Positions 21,985 through 33,728 are shown, counted from the stretch's first letter. The stretch: 64,000 bases of DNA from Dipodascopsis uninucleata var. uninucleata (GCA_030568195.1 JAJLTO010000003.1:270501-334500); one strand, 5' to 3'. Notes: generated by a model not told the origin, from the letters alone. Translations and numbers: made by a program.

Positions 21985-24295
21985 ATGTCAAGACCGTCTC
22001 CAAGTCTAAAGCACTCTAACTCAACGGTCTCTCTTAAGCCGGTGCCGATGTGAGTCTAGTTATCATAGCTAATGCAAATAATCTAAGCTGAATTCTTTAT
22101 TTCTCTAACGCTCAATATGTAGGTGGGATTCTTCAGACCCTGATAGACATCCTCCCCCGCTACCACTGAATCCAGATTCTCCAAAATTGCAGCAGGTTCC
22201 CTCTCGTGTTACGTCGATATTTGGTCCTCGTTCAAGACCATCGTCGCCTACTAAAGGCTTCAACTCAAATATTCTACCATCATCACTTTCGCAAACCAAC
22301 ATGTACAATCAAGAAATAGTTCTGAAGTTAAGCGAAATTCATGAAATTGTGCAGCAAATTGATCAAGTTTCACGATCTTCTGAGCAGGTCATCAGGAAGG
22401 CCGAAAACGAGGTTGAAAGTTTGTTCAAACGTTCCAAAGACAATGCAAACGATTTGATTTCCCTCAAAGACAGAATTATTCAGACGGAGGATATTTTGGC
22501 CGGTCAAGTCCAAAAAATTTTGGAGGCTCTGACGTCTGCAATTAACAATATTGGCAACTCTACAACGTATAATGATATTGATGCGGAAGATTTGAAATCG
22601 CTTGTTGCGCTCGAAAATACTGAAGTCAGAGATATGATGAACAAAGGAAATGATAAAATAGAAAATGCGCTCAAATCGCAGAGAGAAAACTTAGTGACGG
22701 TGCTGGAGACTCTGGAGACTCAGGAGAAAGGAATAACTGCGTTTATATCAGCTGAAAATGAGAAGCTTTTGGAACTTGTAAAGAGCAGTGGTGAGGCCTA
22801 TGTTAAGTCTCTTGTGATGGAAACAGCAACTGTCAACAGCACAATTAAATCCAGTACTGAAATTGCAAATCAGAAAATAATTGAAAATAACACTTTTGCT
22901 GCCAATACGATCGCTACAACGGTTGAGAGTCAATGCAATTCTCTTAGAGACATGATTAAAGATGAAAGTAGATCTATAGCAGCGGCTATTGCAACATCTA
23001 CCACAGAAACCCAACAGCCGCTTCAATCGATGGTTGAGCTATTATCTAACTTTAAAGATGACTCATCAAGCAAGCTTGTGTCACTCCTTTCTGCTCTTGA
23101 AGAAGTTAATCGCAGTCGTCAAATCTCCAGTAAAGCGGAGGAAAGTATCATGGAGTGTATTCAGTCGCTTGAATCAAAGACATTCAGAGACACAGATAAG
23201 TCTGTTGATAGAGTTATGACTACATTAAAAAATGTCGTAGACGTCATCAACACAAACGGTCAGAAAACACTGGATATGGCCTCTAATTTAGCAGAGATGA
23301 TAAAGAGTTTAGCTAAAGAGGACACCGAGACAGACCAAAAGATCATAGGTAAAATTGACAAACTCTCTGCTGATATCCATGGCATGAGAGAGAACCTGGA
23401 AGCTCAAAGTGGCGTTGATATCATTGAAAAGATTATTCGCTCGACACAAAAGGACACTATACAAGGACTAGCAGATGTAGAATTGGTTCTATCGCAAAGA
23501 ACAGATTCAATCATGGCTGCGTTGAAAACTGGAAGTGACATTTTTAACAATATAGATGACCTTCGATCCACCTTAAATCAGGCAAATCACTCAAGCCATG
23601 AGACTACGATTCTCCAACATGAAAAACTAGACATCATTATGAAAGAAATGCATAAAATATCCGAGAAACTAGCTCCTTTGTCTACTTTGACTTCTGTTAA
23701 CCAATATGTCACAGAAGGCAACCAGCAGGCAGTGCAGTCGTTGCTATCGAGGCAGGAGAAAATCATGAACGAAATCGACACTCTCAGGGAACAGAAATCG
23801 GAGCTAGCTTCCGAAATTGCGGTTATGGAATCTGTCCTGAAAACACGAACAGAGCAGTTTACGAAACTAGAAGAGCGCGCAGAGAGATTTCAGCAGAAAC
23901 TGTCTGAGCATGTATTGTCCAGAAGCCCAGTCAGAAAATATTCCGTTCAAAAGCCCTCTCGCTCTACCTTGGATATCTTAACGGAAAATTCCAATGGAAT
24001 GCGTAATACTAATCCTGATAGCGTAAATAGTTCTCCTGTGACTTTCCGCGTCCAAAATGGTGTTCGTGAGAGTAGCGAGAGCATAATATCGGGTTGCATT
24101 TCACAAGCAACTGTTGATCCTTTTACCTCGGATTCGAGCAGCATTCACAACAGTCCTAATAGTAATAGGCGTACATCTTGGAGCCGCAAATTAGGTACCA
24201 TGTTTGGCTCAGGGAAAGAGAATGAGCTATATATTCCTAAAAGAGGCGGTATGAAGAAACCCGGTAAGGGACGTAGTTTTAGTGAAAGGTTGTAG
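21985..24295 (+). CDS. large coiled-coil protein, function not recognised
   Basis: Exon 1 (21985-22049) and exon 2 (22123-24295) join in phase to 745 aa; the splice forms the codon for Met before WDSSDPDRHPPPLPLNP. This N-terminal Trp/Asp then proline-rich stretch looks like a conserved short motif. After a Ser/Pro-rich segment (RSRPSSPTKG) the protein is almost entirely helical from about residue 95 to 630 with long heptad runs, Thr/Ser- and Glu/Asn-rich, reminiscent of structural or cytoskeletal scaffolds. The tail is basic and Ser-rich (KYSVQKPSRS, RRTSWSRKLGTMFGSGKEN, MKKPGKGRSFSERL), typical of phosphoregulated proteins with possible membrane or microtubule binding. No enzymatic domain is visible. 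I cannot name a family. Confidence 0.85.
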
Positions 24296-24624
24296 GCACG
24301 TGGGTTTCGCAATTTGAGTAGGCATCTTATTGTCCATAGATCCAGGATATTTTGATATATGATTTATTATTCGGTCTTTTTGTATGTACATTATGATGGT
24401 GATATATAATAAGGTATTTATGTCTTATTGAGCTGATGGTGAAGTCTTTACTGATCGCGAAGTTTTTGATCCTGATGTATTTTCAGTCGTTATCGTGTTA
24501 GAGCAGATATGAGCCTCATTCAAACTATCCATAACTTTGACCAATTTTTTTTTGGAGTAGTTACTTGACCTCTTTAATACAAGTTCGAGAAAGTAGCACC
24601 TCCCAGTTAATTGGAGGACTAGTG
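24296..24624. other. intergenic region between tandem plus-strand genes
   Basis: 329 bp; AT-rich 3' end of the upstream gene, then the CCA1 promoter with a T9 run at 24546. No gene seen. Confidence 0.4.
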
Positions 24625-26539
24625 ATGTCGCTAAACGCTACATTTTATAGCATTAGATATTGTAGTCCAGCATTTATTAGCGTTCGCCATTTTTCACGTA
24701 GGCGAAGTGGAAAGTATAAGATGAATTCTACAAGAACTGGTCCAAAAATCATCCTCACTGAGCAGGAATCTAAAATCCGCTCGCTACTAGTGGAAGCTGC
24801 TAAGTTTATGGATCACATTGACAGAGACAAGGAATGCAAACTAGAACTCAGAGTTACAGGTGGCTGGGTTCGTGATAAGGTAAGAGAGAGACGAATTAAT
24901 TGATATCAATGAAGTTATGTAGAACTGTAATAGAATCTGACAATCCGATCATCAAGCTTCTTGGTCATGAAAGTAACGATTTAGATATTGCAGTCAACCG
25001 AATGACGGGCGCAGTCTTCGCCAAAAGACTACAGGCTCATATAAATGCAAATACAGACAGATTGGGGTTGCGACCTCAGCAAGTACATACCATTGCTCTC
25101 AACCCCGAGAAATCAAAGCATTTAGAAACAGCAACGACAAAAGTCTATGATGTAGATGTCGACTTTGTAAACTTAAGAAGTGAAGAGTATACTGAGTCCA
25201 GTAGGATTCCAATAGTTGTAAGTATCAATGATTTTTCTTGATACAAAAGCTAGCGCTGTTATTAACAGGTTCATATACAGAGATTTGGTACTCCAAAGGA
25301 AGATGCATTACGTCGAGATGCTACAATTAATGCAATATTTTACAACCTCACAACGGAAAAAGTGGAGGATTTCACTGAAATGGGATTAAAGGATCTAAAT
25401 AGAGGTATCATTAGGACTCCTCTTGATCCTTTTGCTACTTTCAAAGATGATCCTCTTCGCATTCTCCGTCTTATTAGATTTGCCAGTAGATTCAATTTCA
25501 TAATAGAAGAGCATGTGAAAATGGCTATGAAAGATGAAGCAATAAAGGTATTATAATTAGATTCAAGGTGTAATTTATTATGCTAATTTTATTTTAGAAA
25601 GCGCTTGCTGTTAAGATAAGTAGAGAAAGAATCGGTGTTGAGATCGAGAAGATATTAAAAGGTTTTCTTGTTTACTTGCAAATTTAATTATGACTGTATT
25701 AGCTGTATTTTCTAACAAAGCTAGGTCCCGATCCATTACTGGGACTTTCATTAATAGAGGAGACTGGGCTCTTTAATTTCGTGTTTTATCCACCTCTGGA
25801 TAGATTAGATCAAGGTCAAGGTCCGCAGTCTAGTCTCATTCAAGGCATCTCTGCCTTACGATATATATTGGACAAGCCCGAAGTATCAATTCTGACAGCA
25901 AATGAACTTAACGATCGATCTGCTATGCTGCAAGTTTATTTGTTCATTTCAGTTGTACCATGGAAGGATTTGAAATGCAGAAATGCCAACAAAAAGATGA
26001 GCGAGGCCGTTTCTATCGTTATTATTGATGGTCTGAAGTTGAGTAGTAGCGTGGGCACAAGCGTGGCGAAGATAGTAAATTCTCTTGATTTAATACAGTC
26101 TATAATGGAATCTGAGGCTACGTGGAGCAGAAAGCAGATAGGTCTCATGATAAGAGATTGTGGTAATACGTGGAAATATACAATGTTCTGCGCCATGATT
26201 TTTGAACTTCAGAAACATGTTGACGACGCTGGAACTATAAGTAACAAATCAGCTCAATTAGTTATTAAAGGTTTTAAAAGACTGTATCAATACATTATAT
26301 CCAATGAGCTCTCGGATGTAGCTAATTTGAAACCTATATTAGATGGTAATCAGCTTCAGAGCTTATTCGGTTTAAAGGCAGGCCGTTGGATGCGACTTGC
26401 TATAGAAGATGTTATTGAATGGCAAATTGAGAATCCACTCTCGTCTGCTGGAGACTGCAGAGAATATATGCTCACTTTAAAAGACACATACGTTCGAATG
26501 CAGGTCTCTAAAGGCGGCACAGGAAATGGATTGAAGTAA
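24625..26539 (+). CDS. CCA1: CCA-adding tRNA nucleotidyltransferase
   Basis: Five exons, 24625-24879, 24957-25217, 25269-25547, 25598-25661 and 25725-26539, give 557 aa in continuous phase. The enzyme adds or repairs the 3' CCA end of tRNAs in nucleus, cytosol and mitochondria. The class II nucleotidyltransferase signature is formed across the first splice (VTGGWVRDK then LLGHESNDLDIAV). Further motifs are DVDFVNLRSEEY, FGTPKEDALRRDATINAIFYN and PFATFKDDPLRILRLIRFASRF, then a helical tRNA-binding C-terminus. The first ATG precedes a basic, hydroxylated segment (FISVRHFSRRRSGKYK) that looks like a mitochondrial presequence; a second in-frame ATG at 24721 would give a form without it, as is known for budding yeast CCA1. 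Confidence 0.95.
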
Positions 26540-26650
26540 ATTGAAATATTAAGGTATCTATGCCATAATCTTTCGGTGTACATACGTATTTATAATTATG
26601 TAAAATATAAAACAAAGATATGATTCCGATCATTAGAGCATCACAGAGAA

Positions 26651-27592
26651 TCAATTGGCTTTTGGCTTGCAAGTTGTTTGTAGGCTCTTGGTGGCAGCTA
26701 AAGCACGCTTGATGTCCAAAGTAGAATTATCTAAATTAAGCGCAACATCATTCATAGACAGCAATATCAGACCATCCAAAGTACCTGGACTTGCATTACT
26801 CCCTTTAGATTTCGGCAGCTTGAGTTCTTTTTCAATCTCATCAAGATAACGCCAAAGATTTTTTCTTGTATTACGCATTCTCCAAGCAAGCATAGCAGTA
26901 TCCCACAACGAAAATTTCTCTGCGCGTAAAATCATACAGCGATAATTTTCGGGAATCAAATTGACGGCTGAACTTGTAAGCTCAAAAACCTTTGATAGCT
27001 CAGTCTCAGGTTTGGCTACTATCAACTTCCTAGCTTTCAAGGCTGCACTGGTAGAGAGGTTACCTCTTGCTTGATTTGAGTTTAAGATCTGCACAGTGCA
27101 ATTAGTAAATGTCATGATCGTAGGAGCATAAGGGATAAGCATTCCACCGTATTGCTCAAAACCATGTACACTGTCAAGGTACTCCTCAGGTGACAATAAA
27201 CTTAGCTGAGCAAAGTGATCGATACTGTTTGCTATACTGATATCGGGGTCACCACTCGACAGCGTCAAAGAAATTGTCCGATTTGATACCGCAAACATAA
27301 TTGGTTGTAGTTCTACCTCTTCATGTGACTTCTTGACCTTTCTTCTTTCTAATTGTCCGTGCTCATGACTATGACCATGTGGACTAGCTCCTGCAGACGA
27401 GACCATATATGCCGACATTGCAATTGCTGAAGATGTTGTGGCACTCAACCTCAAATTCCAGTTTGCACCCACCAATCCTGACTCTAAGACAAGGGTAGAT
27501 ATTCCAGTAATAGAGCTCAGTAGATGCACCAAAAGGTGAATGAAAACAAGCGCTGGATATCCAGCGTAAAGGTTACGTCCAGAAAATGCCAT
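26651..27592 (-). CDS. two-pass membrane protein of unknown family
   Basis: A single exon of 313 aa starts at the ATG 27590-27592. Two hydrophobic stretches occur in the first 70 residues (YPALVFIHLLVHLLSSITG and a weaker Ala/Ser-rich one around 50-68), followed by a His-rich patch HGHSHEHG and a basic segment RRKVKK. The rest is soluble-looking, mixed alpha/beta, with RAEKFSLWDTAMLAWRMR and LWRYLDEIEKELKLP as its most structured parts. It is convergent with CCA1, 111 bp away. I do not recognise a family; an organelle membrane protein facing a soluble domain is the simplest reading. Confidence 0.75.
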   Translation of the reverse strand: MAFSGRNLYAGYPALVFIHLLVHLLSSITGISTLVLESGLVGANWNLRLSATTSSAIAMSAYMVSSAGASPHGHSHEHGQLERRKVKKSHEEVELQPIMFAVSNRTISLTLSSGDPDISIANSIDHFAQLSLLSPEEYLDSVHGFEQYGGMLIPYAPTIMTFTNCTVQILNSNQARGNLSTSAALKARKLIVAKPETELSKVFELTSSAVNLIPENYRCMILRAEKFSLWDTAMLAWRMRNTRKNLWRYLDEIEKELKLPKSKGSNASPGTLDGLILLSMNDVALNLDNSTLDIKRALAATKSLQTTCKPKAN

Positions 27593-28181
27593 TTTTATGA
27601 CTTTATAGGTGTCTTGTTAGATATAAACGAAGCCACAAGTGTATAGTTCAAATCATTGAATCCAGATATTCAAGCCATTTGACTGAGTAAAGCAATAATC
27701 TATATATTTAACCCAGTAATAGGAAAAGTACATGATATTGACGTCCATCTCCGCCAGTCCAGATTAGAATTGAGCGACTGTTCTCATACATACGCAAGAT
27801 GCTAGTAGAATCAACTGAATTCTTTACTTCACGCTTAAATATATCCAGCACCTAGTTAACAAGACGTAGATATGCGATATAATTGATTTGAAACACATTA
27901 TTTATAGCTTTGCTATTACTTAAAAGAAAGCTTCGTGATGTTGTTGCTGGAATATCCTGAGGTGAGAACTGCAATAATGTGTGTGTAACTGGCATAGATA
28001 TGCCATATACACACATATCAAATACAATTCTGCTGAATGCGGAGCCTTTTTTTAAGTTATCATCCTCGAGACGGCTTCTCATTTCTTTTGGTTCCACACG
28101 TTCTTATCTTGCTGGTTGATTACGAGGTAGTCGTTTGAATTTTTTGCAGTTAGAAGTGGAGGGAGTGAAATTAGGATCCAA
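27593..28181. other. divergent intergenic region
   Basis: 589 bp between the unknown membrane protein gene and the CCDC47 gene. A 76-codon minus ORF with an ATG at 28080-28082 occurs here without supporting features. Otherwise nothing. Confidence 0.4.
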
Positions 28182-29517
28182 ATGTCTTTATTAAAATCTG
28201 TCCGTTCATTTTGTGTGTTGCTGGCATTGGCAGCACTGGCTGTCGCTGAAGATGGGGAATTCAAGTCGTTTAGACCCACCGAGGAAATGAATCAGGAAGC
28301 TATTCCTCAGAAAACTATCTTGTAAGTAAAGAAATATTCGTGGATGTTAAAGTTAAGATGAGAGCAACTATGCAATGTCGTGGACGAATAAAAATTAATC
28401 AGTAATTTAATACAGGACAACAAGAAAAGGCAACTTCACGCAGCAAGAGTTTTACAGTCTCCCTTTGCTATCAAGATTGACAGTTTATAACTGGACCAAT
28501 GAACTTGTGTTTACTGGAGTTATTCTTGCATTTGTTGCTAGTCATTTTATCGGTAATCATTTCAATAAAAAAGCTGCACAGAAGTGGATTAAGTCTCATG
28601 TTGAAGTTTTGAGAAACCAATTTTATCAAGTTGGATTCAAAGACAACAGCGCTGTCGAGGATCCCCGTGCCATTCCATTGAGTGAATACCTTAAATGCAA
28701 AGGACCAATTGAATATGTGACGTATGCCTCTGGTAGATTGAACATTGCTCTCTTGCACGGCAGAATGACTTTGATGACCAGACACAACTTCATTATGCTA
28801 GTTATTGATATGGTTATGTCCTTCTTCCTAAATTACGATCAACCACACGACAAAATCGAGTACTTCATAATTCCAACAGATTCGGATAAGTCATCATATG
28901 ATAACTTTGTCTTTGCTATTGTGTCGAAAGAAGTTATGAAACGTGTTCGAGAAGAGAATTATGACTTATCTCTAACTAGAACGGTTGATCATCCAAAGCT
29001 TCCATTCTCGTTAACTGTTATGTCTGAAGCTGCTGAGATTACTGACAATCTTTTGACTACTGAAATGATTGAGGCACTCAAGAAGGCTCCACAGCTCCTA
29101 GAATACTTTGTCATTAGCGATCTCCCTACTGAGAAACCAAAAACTGCAGAAGAGTATAAGTCTAGTAAGAGAGCTCTAATTGCTCTCAAAGCCGCCTCTA
29201 CGCCAGAGGAAGAAGCTGCTAGCAAAGATATTTTGAATGCTGCGTTAAATACTATCGACGTTGCTGTGGCTAAGGCACATTGGAGACCAGAAGTTTCGCG
29301 AAAGATTAAGGCTACCAGGGATGATGAAATTCGCAAGTTGAAACGACAGGCGGAGGAGGAAAAAGCAGAGGAGGTTGCTAAGCAGCGTGCTAAGGAAAAG
29401 AAGGAGCAGAAGCAAAGCATGTCTAAACTTAGTGCCGAGGAACAGAAGAAATTCCAGCAGAAGGAGAGAGAAAAAGAGCTCAGAAGAATGCAGAAGAAGC
29501 AGACGAAGAGAGGTTAA
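28182..29517 (+). CDS. CCDC47: CCDC47-family (DUF1682) ER membrane protein
   Basis: Exon 1 (28182-28321) and exon 2 (28416-29517) join in phase to 413 aa. A cleavable signal peptide (SVRSFCVLLALAALAVAEDG) is followed by a lumenal stretch, one membrane helix (LVFTGVILAFVASHFIGN), a conserved cytosolic domain (HGRMTLMTRHNFIMLVIDMV and DYDQPHDKIEY-like core), and a highly charged Lys/Glu coiled-coil tail. This is the CCDC47 layout. In animals CCDC47 is part of the PAT chaperone complex at the ribosome-bound ER translocon and affects Ca2+ handling. The basic tail is the part that contacts the ribosome in the animal protein. It is absent from budding yeast as far as I know. Confidence 0.92.
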
Positions 29518-29722
29518 TTCTTTCTATTATCGAGGTTACCATTCTCAATGCAATATGATATTTAGATCATGAAAAGAGAACAAAACTTTTTGAGATATAT
29601 GTAATATAGCATATAATCAGATATGCGATGAGTCATTCGTATGTATTTATATACAAACGACGATATTTGTCATTGTATTATCTATTAGTATTTATTGCGT
29701 CTAATGTACATGAATATTTTGA

Positions 29723-30938
29723 TCACCGACAGGGTCTAAATGTAGAGTTCAGCCCAGCATACCAATTACCACTAATTAATTGCCGTTCAAGCTCTTGCCA
29801 ATAAATTCTCTTGGTACCACTGCCGTCTTTTATGTCAAGGTCTGCAAGCCTGCAAGAGACTCGAAACAATAGTCCGTCAAGGTTGATTGTTGAATAGATA
29901 CCTGAATCTATAAATGTGTCTTGTCGCGCCGACTCTTGTTCAATATCAGTATCGTACACAACTTTCAAGAACGCAGTGCAATCTCTGACGGTCATAGCAA
30001 TAAGGAAGTTCATGGAATCAAAATTACCGCTCGCATTTAAGATGCCTTCTCTGTCCATGCTACTTTGGATATCCGCTAGTCGCTTGAACACACTTGCATT
30101 CAAAATATATATCTCGATGATAGTTCTCAGTCTCTTAAGATTAAGTGTGTTATCCTTCAACTGTTCCTCTAGCGAGTCTGGCAAGATAGCTTGAACGGAA
30201 AGTCCTATTCTCTGTTTATCACCAGAGACCAAATCAAGTGGACAAAATGGATATAAGCTAGGATCCTTTCCTTTAGCTTGACGCATTAAACGAAGGGCAC
30301 AGGTTCTACAATGTACCCAGTTTTCTGGAGCATCTTTAGACTGTATAAGCCATTTTGGCTTGAATTCAAGTATCGATATCTCGAGTCGACTAGCATCTCT
30401 TAGATTTGATCTTATAATGCAGTTCAACTGTGAACTACTGTTTTTGATCTTCTCATGTACTTCGCGAATCACTGGCAGAGATGATTCAATACCAAATATT
30501 GTCATATCTTCAATGAGCATACCATACGGCTCATCTATGTCTAGATATGTGCCTCTTCTTTTAGGATCTCTTTGTCCAGCATTATCCATTTCAAGCAGTA
30601 GCTCATTGAGTCGTGCCAATACCTCTCTGTCTAACAAAATAGGTTTCATCAAGGCAATCATACCAGGATCAAAGAGAGGACTTATTTTAGATTCCATAAA
30701 ATCTAAAACTTCGATACTGGAAGGCTGAGAGGGCATCTTCTTTCTCAAGCGCAACAAAAACCCAGCCTAAACATAGATAACTCGGTTAATCATTAATGTG
30801 GCTCTTTGTAAAGTACGCCAGAAAAGAAACCTTTGAACCTACATATTTAGGATCGCGAATCCTATATAATACATTAGCTGCTCCCTCGGCTGTATACAAC
30901 AACGTATCAACCGAAATATTCGAGTTATTAGGCTCCAT
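29723..30938 (-). CDS. IPK1: inositol-pentakisphosphate 2-kinase
   Basis: Two minus-strand exons, 30843-30938 and 29723-30766, give 379 aa. The kinase phosphorylates IP5 at the 2-position to make phytate (IP6), needed for mRNA export and later pyrophosphorylation. The nucleotide loop is YTAEGAANVLYR in exon 1. Later hallmarks in order are LEFKPKWLIQS (the family's EIKPKWG block), HCRTCALRLMRQ, FCPLDLVSG (one of the most diagnostic IPK1 motifs) and SCRLADLDIKDG near the end, where the DLD supplies metal ligands. Length is between the short budding yeast and the longer filamentous fungal proteins. Convergent with the CCDC47 gene. Confidence 0.93.
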
Positions 30939-31225
30939 CTCCTAAATAACAATTGCGAATAAATATATATAGTCTGTTATATTGTTTCTACTCTACTAAT
31001 CGTCACAAGCTGCTCTGCTCTGATATGGGGAAGAGAATATTCATCTACAAAGATGGACTGAGCAGGAAATCGAGGGTTGAGTAACATCCCAAAATTTACG
31101 TCGTAAAATAATATTAGATTATCTACACAATTTCTTCAACCTATATTTACAATTTTGATATAACGTATAATAATTCCGACTGAACTACAAACAGTGAAAA
31201 TTCCCCCATATATACAATTAGAAAG

Positions 31226-32375
31226 CTAGTCTTTCTTCCCAGTAAGCTTCCATCCTATACCAGCAGGCGTGAGGAAAGGCTCGATCCAACCACCACCTTT
31301 ACATTCCATCATCGCCCAGTCAAATGATACACCTCTAAAATCACGCCATAGATTTGAGACGTTGCTATCCCATCGTTCGTGAATGCTCTTCTCTAGAAGC
31401 TCTTTCCATTTGGCCCTTTCTAGCTGTCGCACAATCCATTTACGAGGTTTTGTGTTGAGCTTGAGGTATGCGCCAATATTAGGAATTGACGCTAAATATT
31501 TCCCAGGTGTACTAGACAATACCAGAAACCCAGTACTTAGCAAATCTCGAATACCACTATCTTCCGATATACCATATTCTTCTAGCTCCTGTGCTAGGAA
31601 AGATGTAGCAACTGGGTTCTCTTTCAACAGAAGTTCGAAATTTTCTATTAAAATCATTTTGTCAGCAACTGAGCTTGTGTTAAGCAACTAAATTAGCTAT
31701 AAAACATACTATACGTAAACTCATTGAATTTATTACTGGCATCTTCAAGTATTTTGAAGTAGTTGTTACTCTCTATCACAACATCTCCCGTGTTAATGTT
31801 CACGATAAGTTTTCGCACCTGACCATTCTCTGCTACTCTCTGAAGCTCCCTGTCGATAAACGTAGGATCAGATGGATACAAAGCATGTAGATGAGCGACA
31901 GTCACGACAGGTGGAACAGACTAGACGAAAAATAAGTGTCAGAAAAGTAATTCAAGATTTATTGACTATATGACTTCACTCGCTAGTTACCTTTCGGAAT
32001 CTAAGAAGGTCGGCAACACCATCTCTGTTAAGCCGTGTGCCCTTCTCCGGTATCTTCTCCCACATACGCGAGAGAACTACTTTAATACCAACAACGACAT
32101 CTGAAAGATCAGATAATTCACTGTCTGAAATAGAAATAAGGTCAGTGTGCAGATTCTACGAATATTCCTAGTATAAGTAGCATACCTATTCGTACAGAAT
32201 AATCGATTACTTCGAGTCTTGCTTCTCTCTTCTCCCTCCTGCTTGCTAGGTCCGATGATCTTGCCTCTGCTAGTTCATCTTCTACGATGTGAAGCAAATC
32301 TGATCCAAGGACTTCTCGTTTTCGCTTGTTCCGACGAACTACAGAAGTTGATGATGCTGTCAGGCGGATAGGCAT
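31226..32375 (-). CDS. STK19: STK19-family winged-helix protein
   Basis: Four minus-strand exons, 32186-32375, 31991-32124, 31710-31920 and 31226-31668, give 325 aa in phase. The third intron is only 41 nt; I chose its CTCAG acceptor because it alone restores frame and has a branch site CTTAAC. Matching segments to human STK19 include PPVVTVAHLHALYPSDPTFIDRELQRV, the GQVRKLIV stretch, IGAYLKLNTKPRKWIVRQL and KWKELLEKSI. Despite its name STK19 is not a kinase by fold: it consists of winged-helix domains, binds DNA, and acts in transcription-coupled nucleotide excision repair. A basic, acidic-patched N-terminus (RRNKRKREVLG) is likely a nuclear localisation signal. It is tandem with IPK1 (287 bp). 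Confidence 0.85.
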
Positions 32376-33050
32376 TACTGACACTGGTATTCTCCCTTAA
32401 GTTACACTTTCACAACTTTTTTGAAATGGCCTTTAAATGAGTTCAACTCAGCGTAGAAACCCGAACCTGTTATAACCCTAAACGGAAGATGTAATATATT
32501 ATGACTGACAGTCGATGTTATGCTCACTCAGTACGAGGGCCAGACATACATACATGTAAGATGCAAAGCTACACAGAAAACTGAATTATTGAACAAAATC
32601 CATGAAATTACAAAGGTTGCATCTCATAAACTATATGATGCTGAGTTAATATTGAGAAAGCACGAAAACTAAAGAAAGTAAAGAAAAATAGTCTTAGTAA
32701 TGGAATACACATCTAACATTAGGGCAGACGAGTCGCTGATATCCAAGCAATACTTCGACTATAGATATCTATATGGAAGCGCTATACTAGAACTAGTTAT
32801 AGTTTGCTCTTTCCGATAGGCGAGATTTTGATCTTACTGATGGTCCAAAGAGTTATGACCGACTCGACTGTGAACGGACTTACCCTAACATCGATTTTAT
32901 ACATGGAAGGTATGAGATGTGTGTTTGGATAGATTGCATTCATGTAGAACAGTAAGTATTTTAACCGGTGATACTCAATATTTATTACTATTACGACTGC
33001 TATAATTGTGGTGATTGCGTAGTCAAATTTCTTTCTATTAGTTTAATAAG
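32376..33050. other. divergent intergenic region with a small ORF
   Basis: 675 bp between STK19 and SND2. Besides the 50-codon ORF at 32520-32672 nothing else is recognised. Confidence 0.4.
32520..32672 (+). CDS. possible 50-aa protein
   Basis: An uninterrupted ATG-to-TAA ORF of 50 codons. The peptide starts MLTQYEGQTYIHVRCKATQK and continues as an amphipathic helix (TELLNKIHEITKVASHKLYD) ending LRKHEN. It is a beta-then-alpha pattern with balanced composition, unlike random AT-rich reading frames, which tend to be Ile/Asn/Lys/Phe-rich. It also could be the last exon of a slightly larger gene starting near 32400. No family recognised. Confidence 0.35.
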   Translation: MLTQYEGQTYIHVRCKATQKTELLNKIHEITKVASHKLYDAELILRKHEN

Positions 33051-33728
33051 ATGGCTGGAGCTTCACAGAAGAGGAGAGCGCAGGCCAATGTTGTTGCATT
33101 GAAGAATATGCACGTCGCATCAATGGTTATAAATGGACTGTATCTCTTGTCATATTTTGTACTCCATCGTCCTCGATCACTGAAGACCTACTTGATATTT
33201 TCCATACCAGCATGGATAATACAGTATCAATTGGAAAAAATCGGTACGTGGATAATATATTTCTAGTGTGATATAGATGATGTGCAATAAATTAGCTGTT
33301 CGTTCTGTTATCGGTTTGCTTGCTTACAATGCTATAGGGCGCCCAAAGTATTCCACATTAAATGGCGCTTTAGTAACTGCTGGGGAGGATTTGAATCAAC
33401 CTGGTTTGACTGAATGGCTATTCGATATTTTATATGTCACTTGGGGTTGTGATATTCTCGGTGTGATTTTTGGTCGCGGATGGGTGTGGTTCCTTTACTC
33501 ACTAGTAAGTGCTAATGGAATTTGGCGTGCTTACATTGTTATGAGATAACTAATGTAAGAAATACTTAGATTCCACTATACAGTTTTTACAAAGCCTATA
33601 CATCAATCATAGTTCCGATGATGGAGAATAGAGCAGCAATCACTGCCTTGGAAAAAAATCAGGAGCCTACAGAATCAGAAACCAAAAAGTCAAAGAACAA
33701 GAAGGAGAAAGTCAAGTACATGCACTGA
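33051..33728 (+). CDS. SND2: SRP-independent targeting protein Snd2 (TMEM208)
   Basis: Three exons, 33051-33243, 33338-33504 and 33570-33728, give 172 aa. The ATTCC acceptor of exon 3 (33570) was chosen because it keeps frame to the conserved FYKAYTSI. The protein begins with a polar Gln/Lys/Arg segment, then paired membrane helices (ASMVINGLYLLSYFVLHR and TYLIFSIPAWIIQYQLE), the strongly conserved GRPKYS...AGEDLNQPGLTEW block, further helices (LYVTWGCDILGVIF and WFLYSL), and a Lys-rich cytosolic tail. Snd2/TMEM208 is an ER membrane subunit of the SND pathway, which targets proteins whose membrane segment is central or C-terminal. It is convergent with TIM23. Confidence 0.93.

Noticed and set aside
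27852-28082. 76-codon minus-strand ORF upstream of the CCDC47 gene
   Set aside because: ATG present but no helix, motif or splice support; ordinary for divergent promoter DNA.
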